In this document: in pieces, positions 35,201 to 42,672 of the stretch
Numbering within the stretch: the first letter of the stretch is position 1
Layout: each line of letters begins with the position of its first letter
From: CAINDI01 sp037127585
GTDB taxonomy: Bacteria; Verrucomicrobiota; Verrucomicrobiia; Palsa-1439
Direction: 5' to 3'
Assembly (NCBI GenBank): GCA_037127585.1
Contig: JBAXYB010000002.1
Span: 1-64,000, forward strand
DNA: 64,000 nucleotides
Translations under genes and position numbers: made by a program
Notes under the pieces: generated by a model
Databases searched by the model: none
Told to the model about the DNA's origin: nothing
What the model saw: the letters and a program-made list of their open reading frames with translations, nothing else

Positions 35201-35307
35201 CGTTTACTCGGACTGCTGATGGTGGGAATATCGGCTTCAACTTCTTTACGGCTTAACTTTGTTTTATGCACAGAAAATACTCCTGTGCTCTGCTTCAGAT
35301 TGATCAC
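32293..35307 (-). CDS. nrdJ: Adenosylcobalamin-dependent (class II) ribonucleotide reductase
   Basis: 1004 aa. Reduces ribonucleotides to deoxyribonucleotides using adenosylcobalamin to generate the thiyl radical, with no need for oxygen or a second subunit. Visible: the first redox cysteine region QCSACFIQSVGDTMED, the active-site N-x-C-x-E motif SNPCSEYMFLDNSACNLASL, PTGTIAFMMDCDTTGVEP, a C-terminal TSCPD-type domain after residue 760 (HKFDIAGHEGYITVGL), and a zinc-ribbon tail (CDTCGAI with CYKCLNCGNSMG). The GTG at 35307 has a strong AGGAGG 7 nt upstream. No other ribonucleotide reductase is in the window. Confidence 0.96.
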   Translation of the reverse strand: MINLKQSTGVFSVHKTKLSRKEVEADIPTISSPSKRSKPSAKKNGLIVPRVFSRAGVKPFDELEWERRKAEITDDAGKTIFKQDNVEVPKNWSILATKVVVSKYFYGENGTSEREHSVRQLVHRVTNTVSDWGRAQGYFASDKDADAFYDELTWLCVNQYGSFNSPVWFNCGLYHEYHIGKNSGPGNFCFDRQTNQIKQATTQYEYPQCSACFIQSVGDTMEDIMELARAEAMLFKYGSGTGTDLSTLRSRREKLSGGGRPSGPMSFLRVFDSIASVVKSGGKTRRAAKMNTLKVWHPDIKDFIEAKPKEERKAWSLIEAGYSGDFNGDAYGSVSFQNENLSVRVTDEFMRAVIDDKDWTTHWVTDPSKPGPTYKARELMQGIAEGTWTCGDPGVQYEDTIQRWHTCKNTAPINSSNPCSEYMFLDNSACNLASLNLMKFLRDDGTFDVERYKAAAEIFITAQEIMVDNASYPTNDIAQNSHLFRPLGLGYANLGSLLMALGLPYDSDEGRSIAGALTAIIHLQAYVQSARIAEKLGAFEGFEKNREPMLQVMEQHRDSVKRIHPSCPDYLRAAAQRCGDEAVELGRRYGYRNSQVTVLAPTGTIAFMMDCDTTGVEPDIALVKYKLLAGGGMLKIVNRTVPMALRKLGYSESQITDIVKFVDANDTIEGAPDLQDKHLPVFDCAFKPAKGKRTIHYLAHLKMMAAAQPFLSGAISKTVNMPQDATVDDIMQTYIEGWKLGLKAVAIYRDGSKRSQPLNTSKTNSGKPAPTVQETDELKSRILELDSEINELRTRAAAPLRHRLPDTRQAVTHKFDIAGHEGYITVGLYEDGTPGELFITMAKEGSTIGGLMDTIGTLVSMAFQYGVPLETLVKKFAHQRFEPSGFTKNPDIPIAKSITDYLFRWLACQFIPGYREANSPNAGQTELPLKEVAEQEQKAVNRPVQDLEQTGEVAARPLTSVQALSKTIAHFMTDAPTCDTCGAITVRNGACYKCLNCGNSMGCS

Positions 35308-35375
35308 AGCTGCCTCCTAATTCTGCCCCGCGTCGTAATTCTGCAATTTCTGGGAAAGAGGAAACGTGCCCCAAA

Positions 35376-35391
35376 CCCCCTCTAATAGTGA
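35376..35391. promoter_or_regulatory. Second, weaker NrdR-box-like site upstream of nrdJ
   Basis: Minus-strand TCACTATTAGAGGGGG matches about half of the NrdR consensus ACACwATATmTwGTGT. Its start is exactly 32 bp from the stronger site at 35408, the helix-phased spacing usual for NrdR box pairs. Confidence 0.4.
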
Positions 35392-35399
35392 CGTGCACC

Positions 35400-35428
35400 A
35401 CTGTAAGACCCCACATATGGTGTTTCAA
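35400..35428 (-). promoter_or_regulatory. Putative nrdJ promoter
   Basis: On the minus strand TTGAAA (35423-35428), a 17-bp spacer and TACAGT (35400-35405), giving a leader of about 85 nt before the GTG. The spacer holds the main NrdR-like box, the expected place for repression. Confidence 0.5.
35408..35423. promoter_or_regulatory. NrdR-box-like operator
   Basis: Minus-strand ACACCATATGTGGGGT agrees with 12 of 16 positions of the NrdR consensus. NrdR is the ATP-cone repressor of ribonucleotide reductase genes in most bacteria. Together with the 35376 site it forms a 32-bp-spaced pair over the nrdJ promoter. Confidence 0.55.
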
Positions 35429-35445
35429 GAAAAAAGTGTTCCGGA

Positions 35446-36891
35446 TCACAACTTTTTTTCAAAGTGACGTTTTTGTGGCGGTTTTGCGACGAAATCTTTT
35501 CGCTCACGCGCCCGGAGTTCGAGCACGACCGGGCAACTGGTGAAGCTGTACGTCGCCCGGACTTTGTCCGTGAGGAAGCGTTCGTAGTGTTTCGTCAAAC
35601 AATCCACATCATTGACGAATAAAAGGAACCGCGGCGGCCGTGTGGACTTCTGGAAAGCATAATAAATTTTGAATCGCCGGCCGCCCACGTACGACGGTGG
35701 ATACGCGTCGATGGCGCGGGCGAGCAACCGGTTCAACGCCGGCGTCTCGATCTCTTTCTCCATCTCGCTGTCGATAACGCCAATGGCTTTGAATAACTCG
35801 TTCACCCCTTGGCCGGTCTTCGCCGACGTGAATAACACCGTTGCCCAATCCAAAAAGAACAATTCCTTGTGCAGCGCCTCGATGTATTCATCGCGAAAAT
35901 CTTTCTGGCGCTTGCCGGCAGCTTTCATATGGCGCGTTTTCGCGTCCAATTCAGCGGCGAGATCCCACTTGTTGACCAAGATCACGCAGGCGCGTTTGGC
36001 TTCCGCGATTTGGCCGCCGATCTTCTGATCCTGTTTCGTCACGCCGGCCACGGCATCGAGCACGAGCACGGCCACGTCGCATTCCCGGATCGAGCGTTCC
36101 GCGCGCATCAACCCAAATTGATCCACCGACGTATTAATCTTGCTCCGGTGCCGCAACCCGGCCGTGTCGATGAGCATGTATTCCTTGCCGGCGAGCCTGA
36201 ACGGCACGTCCACCGAATCGCGCGTCGTCCCGGCCACCTCGCTCACGATGGTCCGGTCGCTCTTCAAGAGAGCATTCACCAGCGACGATTTACCGACGTT
36301 GGGGCGGCCCACAATCGCAATGCGCGTGGGGCGGACCGCGACTTCGACTTCGCCGACCGGGAAATCCGCTGTCGCCGTTTCCACGAGACCTTCAACGCCC
36401 TGCCCGTGAATCGCCGCGATGGCGAACGTCGCCTCGAATCCCAGTTCGCTGAACTCCGCCACATCTTTGGCGCGTTGCTCGTTATCAACCTTGTTCACCG
36501 CGAGAAAGACCGGCTTACCGCTCCGCCGCAATTTCTTCGCGATCTCCAAATCCAACGGCGTCACCCCGGCCGTCACGTCGACAACCATCACCAATGCGTT
36601 GGCCATCTCGATCGCGACTTCCGCCTGGCGTTTCGACGCGATGGCGATCAAGTCGCCGCCCTTCTCCTCGTCCATGAACGCGATCCCGCCGGTATCCACC
36701 ACCTCAAAATGTTTATTCCCACTCTCCGCCGGCGCGCTGACCCGGTCGCGCGTCACGCCGGGTTCTTCGTGGACAATGGCAATGCGCCGCCCGGCAATGC
36801 AATTGAAGAGCGCACTCTTCCCGACATTGGGGCGGCCGACGATGGCCAAGATGTGTTTTTTCGCAGTCACAACGGAAACTCGCACGCGCAT
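35446..36891 (-). CDS. der: Ribosome biogenesis GTPase Der (EngA)
   Basis: Two tandem Era-like GTPase domains, each with GRPNVGKS (G1), then VDTGGI / IDTAGL (G3) and NKVD / NKWD (G4), followed by a KH-like domain (RRFKIYYAFQKSTRPPRFLL). Der acts in 50S subunit maturation. The ATG at 36891 gives 481 aa; a GTG at 36870 (MTAKKHILAIVGRPN) is an equally good start. The frame stays open to 36978, but that would overlap the divergent rsmB. The 3' end lies just before the nrdJ promoter region. Confidence 0.95.
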   Translation of the reverse strand: MRVRVSVVTAKKHILAIVGRPNVGKSALFNCIAGRRIAIVHEEPGVTRDRVSAPAESGNKHFEVVDTGGIAFMDEEKGGDLIAIASKRQAEVAIEMANALVMVVDVTAGVTPLDLEIAKKLRRSGKPVFLAVNKVDNEQRAKDVAEFSELGFEATFAIAAIHGQGVEGLVETATADFPVGEVEVAVRPTRIAIVGRPNVGKSSLVNALLKSDRTIVSEVAGTTRDSVDVPFRLAGKEYMLIDTAGLRHRSKINTSVDQFGLMRAERSIRECDVAVLVLDAVAGVTKQDQKIGGQIAEAKRACVILVNKWDLAAELDAKTRHMKAAGKRQKDFRDEYIEALHKELFFLDWATVLFTSAKTGQGVNELFKAIGVIDSEMEKEIETPALNRLLARAIDAYPPSYVGGRRFKIYYAFQKSTRPPRFLLFVNDVDCLTKHYERFLTDKVRATYSFTSCPVVLELRARERKDFVAKPPQKRHFEKKL

Positions 36892-36963
36892 CCTAGCCGC
36901 GCGAAACTTTTTGTCCAGCCCCGGACTCGCTTCGGCGCAAAATATTATGCTAGCTTTTCCGAA

Positions 36964-38136
36964 ATGACTGCCCGGCAAATCGCTCTTGAACTTCTCGACG
37001 CCTGGCCGCGCGCGCGCCAGTTCGCCGACGAGCTGCTCGACGAACGGGCGAAACTACCGGCGCAAGACCGCGCTTTCGTGCAGGAACTCTTCTACGGCTG
37101 TCTCCGGCACCGGCTCGAGCTCGATTATCTAATCGAGTCCGTCGCCGGCAAGAAACCGCGCCCGGTCGTGGCCAATCTGCTCCATCTCGGCCTCTACCAA
37201 CTTCACTACCAGAAGACCGCCCCGCACGCTGCCGTGCATGAAACCGTCGAACTCGCGAAACAGCACGTCAGCCCGGCCGAAGTGCGCTTCATCAATGCCG
37301 TGCTCCGCCGGACCGACCCGGCCGCGCTGGAACGCGCCGAACCGTGGGTGCGGCTGTCGCATCCGCGCTGGTTGTATGACCGGCACGGTGCCGCGTGGTG
37401 CGAATGGAACAATCAACCGCCCTCCATATATATACGGATCAATACGCTCCGAACCGGCGGCACAACCTCGCCTCTAGCGGCTGAGCCGACCGCTCATCCG
37501 TTGGCGTGGCGCGTTACTGACTCAGCCGGCATGTTTAGCTCACCGGCCTGGAAGAATGGCGAGTTCTATGTGCAAGATCCGTCCACGTTGCTTGCGGTAG
37601 ATGCGCTTGACCCGCAACCGGGCGAGGCCATTCTTGATATGTGCGCCGCGCCGGGCGGTAAGACCACCTACATCGCCGCAAAAATGCAGAACCGCGGCCA
37701 GATCATCGCCGCCGATTCGTCGAATGTCCGGCTGGGTTTGGTGACGGAGAATTGCCGGCGGCTTGGGATTACCATCGTCGCGACCTTGGCCTGCGCGAAT
37801 GGCCGGTGTCTGCGCGGCCGGCAATTCGATCGGGTGCTCGTTGATGCGCCGTGCTCAAATACCGGCGTCATGCGGCGGCGGGTGGACTTACGGTGGCGGC
37901 TCCAACCGGCGGAAATCACCCGGTTGGCCGCGATCCAGAAAAAGTTGCTCACGGATGCCGGTCAGTTTGTGAAGCCGGGCGGGGTGCTTGTCTACAGCAC
38001 GTGCAGTGTCGAGGCGCAGGAAAACGAGCAGGTGGTCACGCAGCTACCGGGGTTTGTGATCGAAGCCCAGCGCGCCGTGGTGCCGCCGCGCGATCAGATG
38101 GACGGCGCGTTTATCTGTAAATTGCGCGCGCCGTAA
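36964..38136 (+). CDS. rsmB: 16S rRNA (cytosine-967-C5)-methyltransferase RsmB
   Basis: 390 aa. The N-terminal NusB-like RNA-binding domain (about 1-130, MTARQIALELLDAWPRARQF) is followed by a SAM-dependent methyltransferase domain with ILDMCAAPGGKTTYIAAKM as SAM motif I. Two catalytic cysteines lie in VDAPCSNTGVMRRR and VYSTCSVEAQEN. It methylates C967 of 16S rRNA. The ATG at 36964 is chosen over the long upstream frame because it is the natural NusB-domain start and clears der. A GGAG-type palindrome begins 1 nt after the stop. Confidence 0.94.
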   Translation: MTARQIALELLDAWPRARQFADELLDERAKLPAQDRAFVQELFYGCLRHRLELDYLIESVAGKKPRPVVANLLHLGLYQLHYQKTAPHAAVHETVELAKQHVSPAEVRFINAVLRRTDPAALERAEPWVRLSHPRWLYDRHGAAWCEWNNQPPSIYIRINTLRTGGTTSPLAAEPTAHPLAWRVTDSAGMFSSPAWKNGEFYVQDPSTLLAVDALDPQPGEAILDMCAAPGGKTTYIAAKMQNRGQIIAADSSNVRLGLVTENCRRLGITIVATLACANGRCLRGRQFDRVLVDAPCSNTGVMRRRVDLRWRLQPAEITRLAAIQKKLLTDAGQFVKPGGVLVYSTCSVEAQENEQVVTQLPGFVIEAQRAVVPPRDQMDGAFICKLRAP

Positions 38137-38137
38137 T

Positions 38138-38203
38138 GTGGGAGCGGCCTCAGTGCCGCGACCGACAACTCAACATCTGTCGCGGCGCTGAGGCCGCTCC
38201 CAC
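38138..38203. repeat. GGAG-type REP palindrome pair (family 1, copy A)
   Basis: 66 bp starting GTGGGAGCGGCCTCAG and ending in its exact complement CTGAGGCCGCTCCCAC (16-bp perfect arms), with inner CGCGAC/GTCGCG pairing. Each arm is GGAG followed by a short hairpin (CGGC...GCCG), the format of REP/REPIN elements. Copies B and C are at 49931 and 58107. Confidence 0.8.
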
Positions 38204-38206
38204 GTT

Positions 38207-38248
38207 CTTAAAATAGAACGGCTCTCGTCCGTTGCCGAACGAGAGCCG
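38207..38248 (-). terminator. Rho-independent terminator of the ECF sigma operon
   Basis: Perfect 10-bp stem CGGCTCTCGT (38219-38228) and ACGAGAGCCG (38239-38248). In minus-strand RNA the stem is followed by TTCTATTTTA. It lies 20 nt after the stop of the Spy-like gene and may also stop rsmB transcripts from the other side. Confidence 0.75.
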
Positions 38249-38268
38249 CCTGGAAGGATCAACGTCAA

Positions 38269-38760
38269 TTACTCAGCGGGAGCAGGCTTCGGAGACTTCT
38301 TTTCGCCCTGATCGCCGCGCGGGCCTTTGCCCATGCGTTCGCGAATTTCTGCCAGTCCCTTGTCGAGGGTGGCTTTCTGCTCGTCCGTGAGCGAGGCGCG
38401 AAGCTGTTCGACGTAGCCCTTGCGGGTATCCATCAACGGCTTGCGTTGTTCCAACAGCTTTTTAATCGCGTCTTTATCCTTGGCGGCATGGGCTTTTTGC
38501 ATCTCTTCTTTGAAGCCCGGGTGCGTCTTGTCCCACGCGTCCGCGTCTTTCTTGAACGCGGTTTCGAGGCCGTCGTATTTTGTCTTCTGATCGGCGGTGA
38601 GCTTCAGGTCATCGAGGATGGGGGGAGGCAACAGATGCTCCATCATCTTCGCGGCGCCGCGGTGGATATCGCCTTTGGCGGGGGCCTTGTCGTCCGCATA
38701 CGCGTACGACGTGACCAAGCCAATGATGGCTAGGGCGGTGAGTGCTTTCAGTAACTTCAT
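38269..38760 (-). CDS. Periplasmic Spy/CpxP-like LTxxQ protein
   Basis: 163 aa from the ATG at 38760 (ATGA overlap with the upstream gene). Signal peptide MKLLKALTALAIIGLVTSYA, then a helical, charged domain with two LTxxQ-like repeats: DLKLTADQKTKYDGLETAF and RASLTDEQKATLDKGLAEI. Spy/CpxP/CnrX-type proteins are cradle-shaped periplasmic chaperones or metal sensors. Final member of an ECF sigma operon, so probably an envelope-stress sensor or target. Confidence 0.75.
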   Translation of the reverse strand: MKLLKALTALAIIGLVTSYAYADDKAPAKGDIHRGAAKMMEHLLPPPILDDLKLTADQKTKYDGLETAFKKDADAWDKTHPGFKEEMQKAHAAKDKDAIKKLLEQRKPLMDTRKGYVEQLRASLTDEQKATLDKGLAEIRERMGKGPRGDQGEKKSPKPAPAE

Positions 38761-39233
38761 GGGTTCTCCTTTTGGGGGTTCTCGGTTTTGGTTTCTCGGT
38801 TCTCGGCTGGCGGCGGCTTGTGACCACGCGGCGGGAACGGGGGTTCTTCGCCGGGATGTTCCTGCCGCCACTTATCTTCAAATTCTTTGCGCTGTTGCCG
38901 GAATTGTTCCCGGGCTTTCTCGCGTTGCTCGGGTGACATTTTTTTCCACCGGTCGCCATTCTCTTTCAAGCGCTGCCGCTCTTCCGGAGTCATCTCCACA
39001 AACCGTTTGATGCGTTCATGAATGAATTGCCGTTCCTCCGGCGGCATCTGATTGAGTGCGCTGTGTAACCGGAGAACTTGCATCTTCGCTTCTGGCGGCA
39101 ACTTGCTCCAGTTCTCGTTGGCGCGTTGCTCCATCTGCGCCTTCTGTTCGTCAGTTAATGGCTGCCGGTCGCGCGGCGGCTCTTGCGCCGCGGCGCCAAC
39201 TGCTATCAGCAATGCGAGCACGAGCCATTTCAT
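38757..39233 (-). CDS. Secreted DUF3106-like periplasmic helical protein
   Basis: 158 aa from the ATG at 39233 (ATGA overlap with the anti-sigma-like gene; longer frame is not needed). Signal peptide MKWLVLALLIAVGAAAQ, then repeated helical segments of the form MxPExRQxLxENxxxWxxMSPEQRE (for example EMTPEERQRLKENGDRWKKM), as in DUF3106/Spy-like proteins. The tail is Pro/Lys-rich. Paired with the next LTxxQ protein, it resembles CnrX-type sensor modules of ECF systems. Confidence 0.7.
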   Translation of the reverse strand: MKWLVLALLIAVGAAAQEPPRDRQPLTDEQKAQMEQRANENWSKLPPEAKMQVLRLHSALNQMPPEERQFIHERIKRFVEMTPEERQRLKENGDRWKKMSPEQREKAREQFRQQRKEFEDKWRQEHPGEEPPFPPRGHKPPPAENRETKTENPQKENP

Positions 39234-39562
39234 AGCCTGTTGTCGTCCTCCAATTGATCGAGCGCGGCAATCACATCGTAATCTTCGAGCGTATCCTGAT
39301 GGGCTGCGGCATAAACCTCCGCGTTGTGCCGTGCGATTGCGCGCCGTTGAATCACGAGACCGCTGATGCTGATCATGGCCACACAACTCAACGCCGTCGC
39401 CCACCGAAACACCGGCAACTGCCAAAACCGGCGGGCCGGCGCCTCGTGCAAACGGCGGATGGTGCGCTGCGCAAAACCAAACGAAGGCTCAATCCCGCGC
39501 TGCCGGCCCAATAACTCCCAGGCGGCTTGCGCGTCTTTGTCTTCGTATTCATCGCGGTTCAT
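39230..39562 (-). CDS. Probable anti-sigma factor, single membrane helix
   Basis: 110 aa from the ATG at 39562 (a GTG at 39568 is possible). A cytoplasmic N-terminus (DAQAAWELLGRQRGIEPSFG) precedes one membrane helix (WATALSCVAMISISGLVI) and a periplasmic tail with acidic C-terminus. No zinc-binding H-x3-C-x2-C motif is present. Position directly after the sigma gene and topology suggest the anti-sigma factor; the sequence alone would not prove it. Confidence 0.6.
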   Translation of the reverse strand: MNRDEYEDKDAQAAWELLGRQRGIEPSFGFAQRTIRRLHEAPARRFWQLPVFRWATALSCVAMISISGLVIQRRAIARHNAEVYAAAHQDTLEDYDVIAALDQLEDDNRL

Positions 39563-39598
39563 ATTCACTTCAACACCGGCCCTTCCGAAAGGTTGCGG

Positions 39599-40171
39599 TC
39601 AATAACAACCGCGCAATTTCTCCTTCAACGCTTCCCGGGCCCGATTCAGCAACGATTTCACCGCCGACACCGAACACCCCAGCACCACGGCGATTTCCTC
39701 ATACGCCAGACCCTCGAATCGGCAGAGAATCACCGCCGTCCGTTGCGCCTCCGGCAACGTCTGGATGGCGGCGTGAATCGTGTCCTGCAACTCCCGCTCG
39801 ACAACTTCCTGCGCCGGATCCGCTGTCCGCGCATCGGCAAACTGGCGAGCACTTTCCTCGTTTTCGGTGAGCGCGTCGAGCGACTCCGTCGCCCGTCGGC
39901 CGCGGCGCCGGTATTCATTGAGAACCGTATTGCGCGTGATGGTGAATAGCCACGTCGTGAATTTCGCCGTCGCTTGATACCGGCCCGCCGACCGGAAGAC
40001 TTGGATGAAGACGCGCTGCGCGAGGTCTTCAGCTTCCCAGGCGTCGCCGATACTCCGGTAAATCATGTTGATGACGGGCCGCTGGTAGCGCTCGATCAAT
40101 TCGCGAAAAGCATCCTCATCGCCCTCTTTGACACGGGTCATGAGGACGAGATCGGTATCGTTGGAAGCCAT
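39599..40171 (-). CDS. ECF-family RNA polymerase sigma factor
   Basis: 190 aa from the ATG at 40171. Region 2 is seen in AFRELIERYQRPVINMIYR and DAWEAEDLAQRVFIQVFRSA; region 4 in QTLPEAQRTAVILCRFEGL and YEEIAVVLGCSVSAVKSLLNRARE. The chosen ATG sits 8 nt after a -10-like hexamer and is supported by region 2 spacing. It heads an operon with an anti-sigma-like protein and two periplasmic helical proteins, so it probably responds to envelope or metal stress. Confidence 0.9.
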   Translation of the reverse strand: MASNDTDLVLMTRVKEGDEDAFRELIERYQRPVINMIYRSIGDAWEAEDLAQRVFIQVFRSAGRYQATAKFTTWLFTITRNTVLNEYRRRGRRATESLDALTENEESARQFADARTADPAQEVVERELQDTIHAAIQTLPEAQRTAVILCRFEGLAYEEIAVVLGCSVSAVKSLLNRAREALKEKLRGCY

Positions 40172-40179
40172 CGCCAGCA

Positions 40180-40208
40180 AGATTAGCTGAAGGACTCCAA
40201 CACCGCAA
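40180..40208 (-). promoter_or_regulatory. Putative promoter of the ECF sigma gene (leaderless type)
   Basis: Minus-strand TTGCGG (40203-40208), a 17-bp spacer, TAATCT (40180-40185), then 8 nt to the ATG. No Shine-Dalgarno sequence. An ECF autoregulatory promoter could also exist but is not evident. Confidence 0.35.
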
Positions 40209-40244
40209 CGCCGGCAAGGTTGCGCGACGATAGGTTCGATCACG

Positions 40245-41039
40245 TCAACGAGAAGCGGGGTTAACAACCGGCAGTGTATCTATACAATAGCGGATGCTTT
40301 CTTCTAGGACTGGACCTGAACGAGCATTGATGTGGATTGAACGGACGCTATTCCACCAAAGGATTTCGTTGGTTTGCCCATCTACCAAGGCCACGATATT
40401 TTGCACTTGGCCGGGGGATTCGTAGAGCGGTGTCACCGCAACGCCAGTGGCGATGCCTGTGGCCACACCGATAAGGATTCCGAGTGCCATCTTGCCACGG
40501 CGCTTGTTACGTGCCATACGCGATTCGAGAAATACGGAACTATCCATCAAGAGGATCGCTGGAGCGTCTTGCAGGCCGAGAGCGATCTTCAGTTCCGTCA
40601 AACATTCGCCCATCTGATAATGAAATGGCACGGGCTGTTTACGTTGACGATCTTGCAAAATCTTAAAGCTCAGGAGCCAAAATTCATCCTGTACTGCCTG
40701 TAATGTTGTAGCTGTGTTTATATCAAATTGTGCCCAGTCCTCGTTCAGGCAAAGGGGTTGCGGTGAAGCGCGGAACGAGTAACCCCTCTCCGAAAAAACT
40801 TTCTCTACGGCAGCCGCAAGATTGGTCTTAACCAAATGCCCCTGGCGATCCATGTCGAGCGCATTCTGGGTTTTATCGGAATTACCTTTGATGGACAGTC
40901 GCGATGGAACTGCGGCAATTTCGCGATAGGCTGCAGGGTTCGTTCGAAACGACTCGTTAATTCGCAGTGGCGGCGCTTTGCAGCCAATCCAAAGACAAGC
41001 CGAAAGTAAAAAAAACACGCTGAACAGGATTCTTTTCAT
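40245..41039 (-). CDS. Putative lipoprotein of unknown function
   Basis: 264 aa. The N-terminus MKRILFSVFFLLSACLWIGC has a signal sequence with lipobox-like cysteines (LSAC, Cys15; or WIGC, Cys20). A glycine-zipper-like hydrophobic stretch, MALGILIGVATGIATGVAV, sits near residue 190. I do not recognise the family; glycine-zipper envelope lipoproteins are a possibility. Codons use visibly more A/T in the third position than the neighbouring genes, suggesting recent acquisition. It lies upstream of and in the same direction as the ECF sigma gene. Confidence 0.65.
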   Translation of the reverse strand: MKRILFSVFFLLSACLWIGCKAPPLRINESFRTNPAAYREIAAVPSRLSIKGNSDKTQNALDMDRQGHLVKTNLAAAVEKVFSERGYSFRASPQPLCLNEDWAQFDINTATTLQAVQDEFWLLSFKILQDRQRKQPVPFHYQMGECLTELKIALGLQDAPAILLMDSSVFLESRMARNKRRGKMALGILIGVATGIATGVAVTPLYESPGQVQNIVALVDGQTNEILWWNSVRSIHINARSGPVLEESIRYCIDTLPVVNPASR

Positions 41040-41048
41040 AAAAAAAGC

Positions 41049-41591
41049 CTATTCCATCTGCCACTTCACTTTGACGCCGCGCTTCTGACCGAAACGATCG
41101 ACATAGAACACTTCACCGGCCGCCTTGCCGTATTCATGGAGTTCTTTCGTGATCTTCACGTCGAAACAGCAGTACTCGGCGATCTCCATGATCCGGCCTT
41201 CCTTCCACCACTTCAAAGCGGCCATGCCATCAGCGACTTTCGGAGCGCCGAGCGTCGGCACAGCGCACGATTCGAGGGACACGCGATGACCGAGCGTGCC
41301 TTCGAGGTCTTTCATCAAATCCAGCGTCGGGACTTCATGAAAATCAAACAACGTGTAGTGCGTCAACACATCGTAATCGAAGTTGATGATGTTGAAGCCG
41401 ACGACCAAGTCCGCCCGGCGCAGTTGCTTGATCAAATCCTCGACCTGCGACTCGGGGAAAATCCGGTATTGCCCCTCGCCGGTGCTATACGTAACTCCGA
41501 CCGAGACGAGCATGTCAGCCTTCTTGTTCCAGCCGCCGACTTCCGCCGCGCTCTTCTGCGTTTCCAGGTCGAAATAGACGATATTTTTCAT
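41049..41591 (-). CDS. RNase H-like 3'-5' exonuclease domain protein (YprB-like)
   Basis: 180 aa. DEDD-type exonuclease motifs: NIVYFDLETQ (Exo I, D-x-E), DLVVGFNIINFDYDVL (Exo II) and IAEYCCFDVKITKELHEYG (Exo III, Y-x3-D). This arrangement matches the YprB/ribonuclease-H-like subfamily often found in helicase or nuclease contexts. It stands alone here. Nucleic-acid substrate unknown. Confidence 0.75.
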   Translation of the reverse strand: MKNIVYFDLETQKSAAEVGGWNKKADMLVSVGVTYSTGEGQYRIFPESQVEDLIKQLRRADLVVGFNIINFDYDVLTHYTLFDFHEVPTLDLMKDLEGTLGHRVSLESCAVPTLGAPKVADGMAALKWWKEGRIMEIAEYCCFDVKITKELHEYGKAAGEVFYVDRFGQKRGVKVKWQME

Positions 41592-41600
41592 TTTGATTCC

Positions 41601-41662
41601 CTGCGCTGTGCAGAAGCGCAGCTACAACGGCTCTTGGTGTAGCGGCGCTTCTGTGAAGCGCC
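41601..41662. repeat. GTAG-type REP palindrome pair (family 2, copy A)
   Basis: First hairpin CTGCGC...GCGCAG followed by CTAC (41601-41624), then GTAG (41639-41642) followed by hairpin GGCGCTTC-TGT-GAAGCGCC. The two units are inverted. Unit format (GTAG plus short hairpin) is that of REP sequences. Related copies at 49311-49385 and 59011-59036. Confidence 0.75.
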
Positions 41663-41670
41663 GTTCGATG

Positions 41671-42672
41671 TCATGCGGCAATCCTTGGCAACCCCAGCGT
41701 CCGCATCGTGTGCAAACCCGCCCGCGCTTCCATCAAGAGCGGCAAAGAATTCACCAGCAAGGCCGGCGTCGCAATGTCACCGGGCGTCCCGCCGTCGAGC
41801 ACGAGTTTCATCGGCGGATCGCCGGCAATCTCGATTTGGTCGCGCGGATTCTCTGCGCCGGCATACATCTGCAACTCCAACCGCAAAACTTCCTTACCCT
41901 TCAACGCGCCGACCGCGACCTGACGCACGCCGGCCACTTGACCGGGCGCCGCCGTGAAATATTTCGTCTTGATTGGCTTAACGGCGAGGACAGGTCCGAT
42001 GCTCTCGTCCACTTTTTCCAACTTCCAACCCAACGCATCCGCCAAAAACACCAACGACTCCGTCAACCCGACATGCCGGATCTTCTTGTCGCTCGCGAGC
42101 TTCGTAAATTCCGCCTCGCTGATGCCGACGCCGACCTTGCGCTGCAACGCCTCGCGTCGCGTCGCGGCATCCACCACGCGGGTGACATGAATCGTGTCGA
42201 TCTTCCGGCACGCTCCTGTCAACGCCAACGCCAGCGTGTCCATCACAAAGCCAGGATTCACGCCGGTGCCGACCACTGCGCAACTTTTCTTGACGCACAT
42301 GTCGTCGAGTTCGCCGGCCAAAACGGGATTCCGGTATTTCGGAAACATCGCCTCTTCGCAGGACGTCACGCAATGCAGCCCGGCTCGCACGATCTCGACC
42401 AGTTGCGGGTACACATCCGCAAAACTCGACCCGGTACAATGAATCACCGCATCTGCCTGCGTCTGCCCGAACAACACCACCGCCTTGTCCGTGACCTTGA
42501 AGCCGAGTTGTCGGCCAATGCCCAGCACATCGCCGAAATCGCGCCCGACCGCCTGCGGATTCAGATCAACCGCGCCGACCAGTTGCATGTTGGATTTTTG
42601 GAGGACCAGTTCCGCCGCCGCGCGACCAATCGCTCCCAGCCCATACGAGATAACACGAATAGGTTTGCTCAT
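41671..42672 (-). CDS. Dihydrodipicolinate reductase-like / 2,4-diaminopentanoate dehydrogenase-family protein
   Basis: 333 aa from the ATG at 42672, which overlaps the MFS gene stop (ATGA). Rossmann start MSKPIRVISYGLGAIGRAAA. Further elements: ADAVIHCTGSSFADVYPQLV, GLHCVTSCEEAMFP and VGTGVNPGFVMDTLALALTG, as in DapB-like and diaminopentanoate dehydrogenase families. NAD(P)-dependent oxidoreductase of unknown substrate; coupling to a transporter suggests uptake and oxidation of an amine or amino acid. Confidence 0.7.
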   Translation of the reverse strand: MSKPIRVISYGLGAIGRAAAELVLQKSNMQLVGAVDLNPQAVGRDFGDVLGIGRQLGFKVTDKAVVLFGQTQADAVIHCTGSSFADVYPQLVEIVRAGLHCVTSCEEAMFPKYRNPVLAGELDDMCVKKSCAVVGTGVNPGFVMDTLALALTGACRKIDTIHVTRVVDAATRREALQRKVGVGISEAEFTKLASDKKIRHVGLTESLVFLADALGWKLEKVDESIGPVLAVKPIKTKYFTAAPGQVAGVRQVAVGALKGKEVLRLELQMYAGAENPRDQIEIAGDPPMKLVLDGGTPGDIATPALLVNSLPLLMEARAGLHTMRTLGLPRIAA

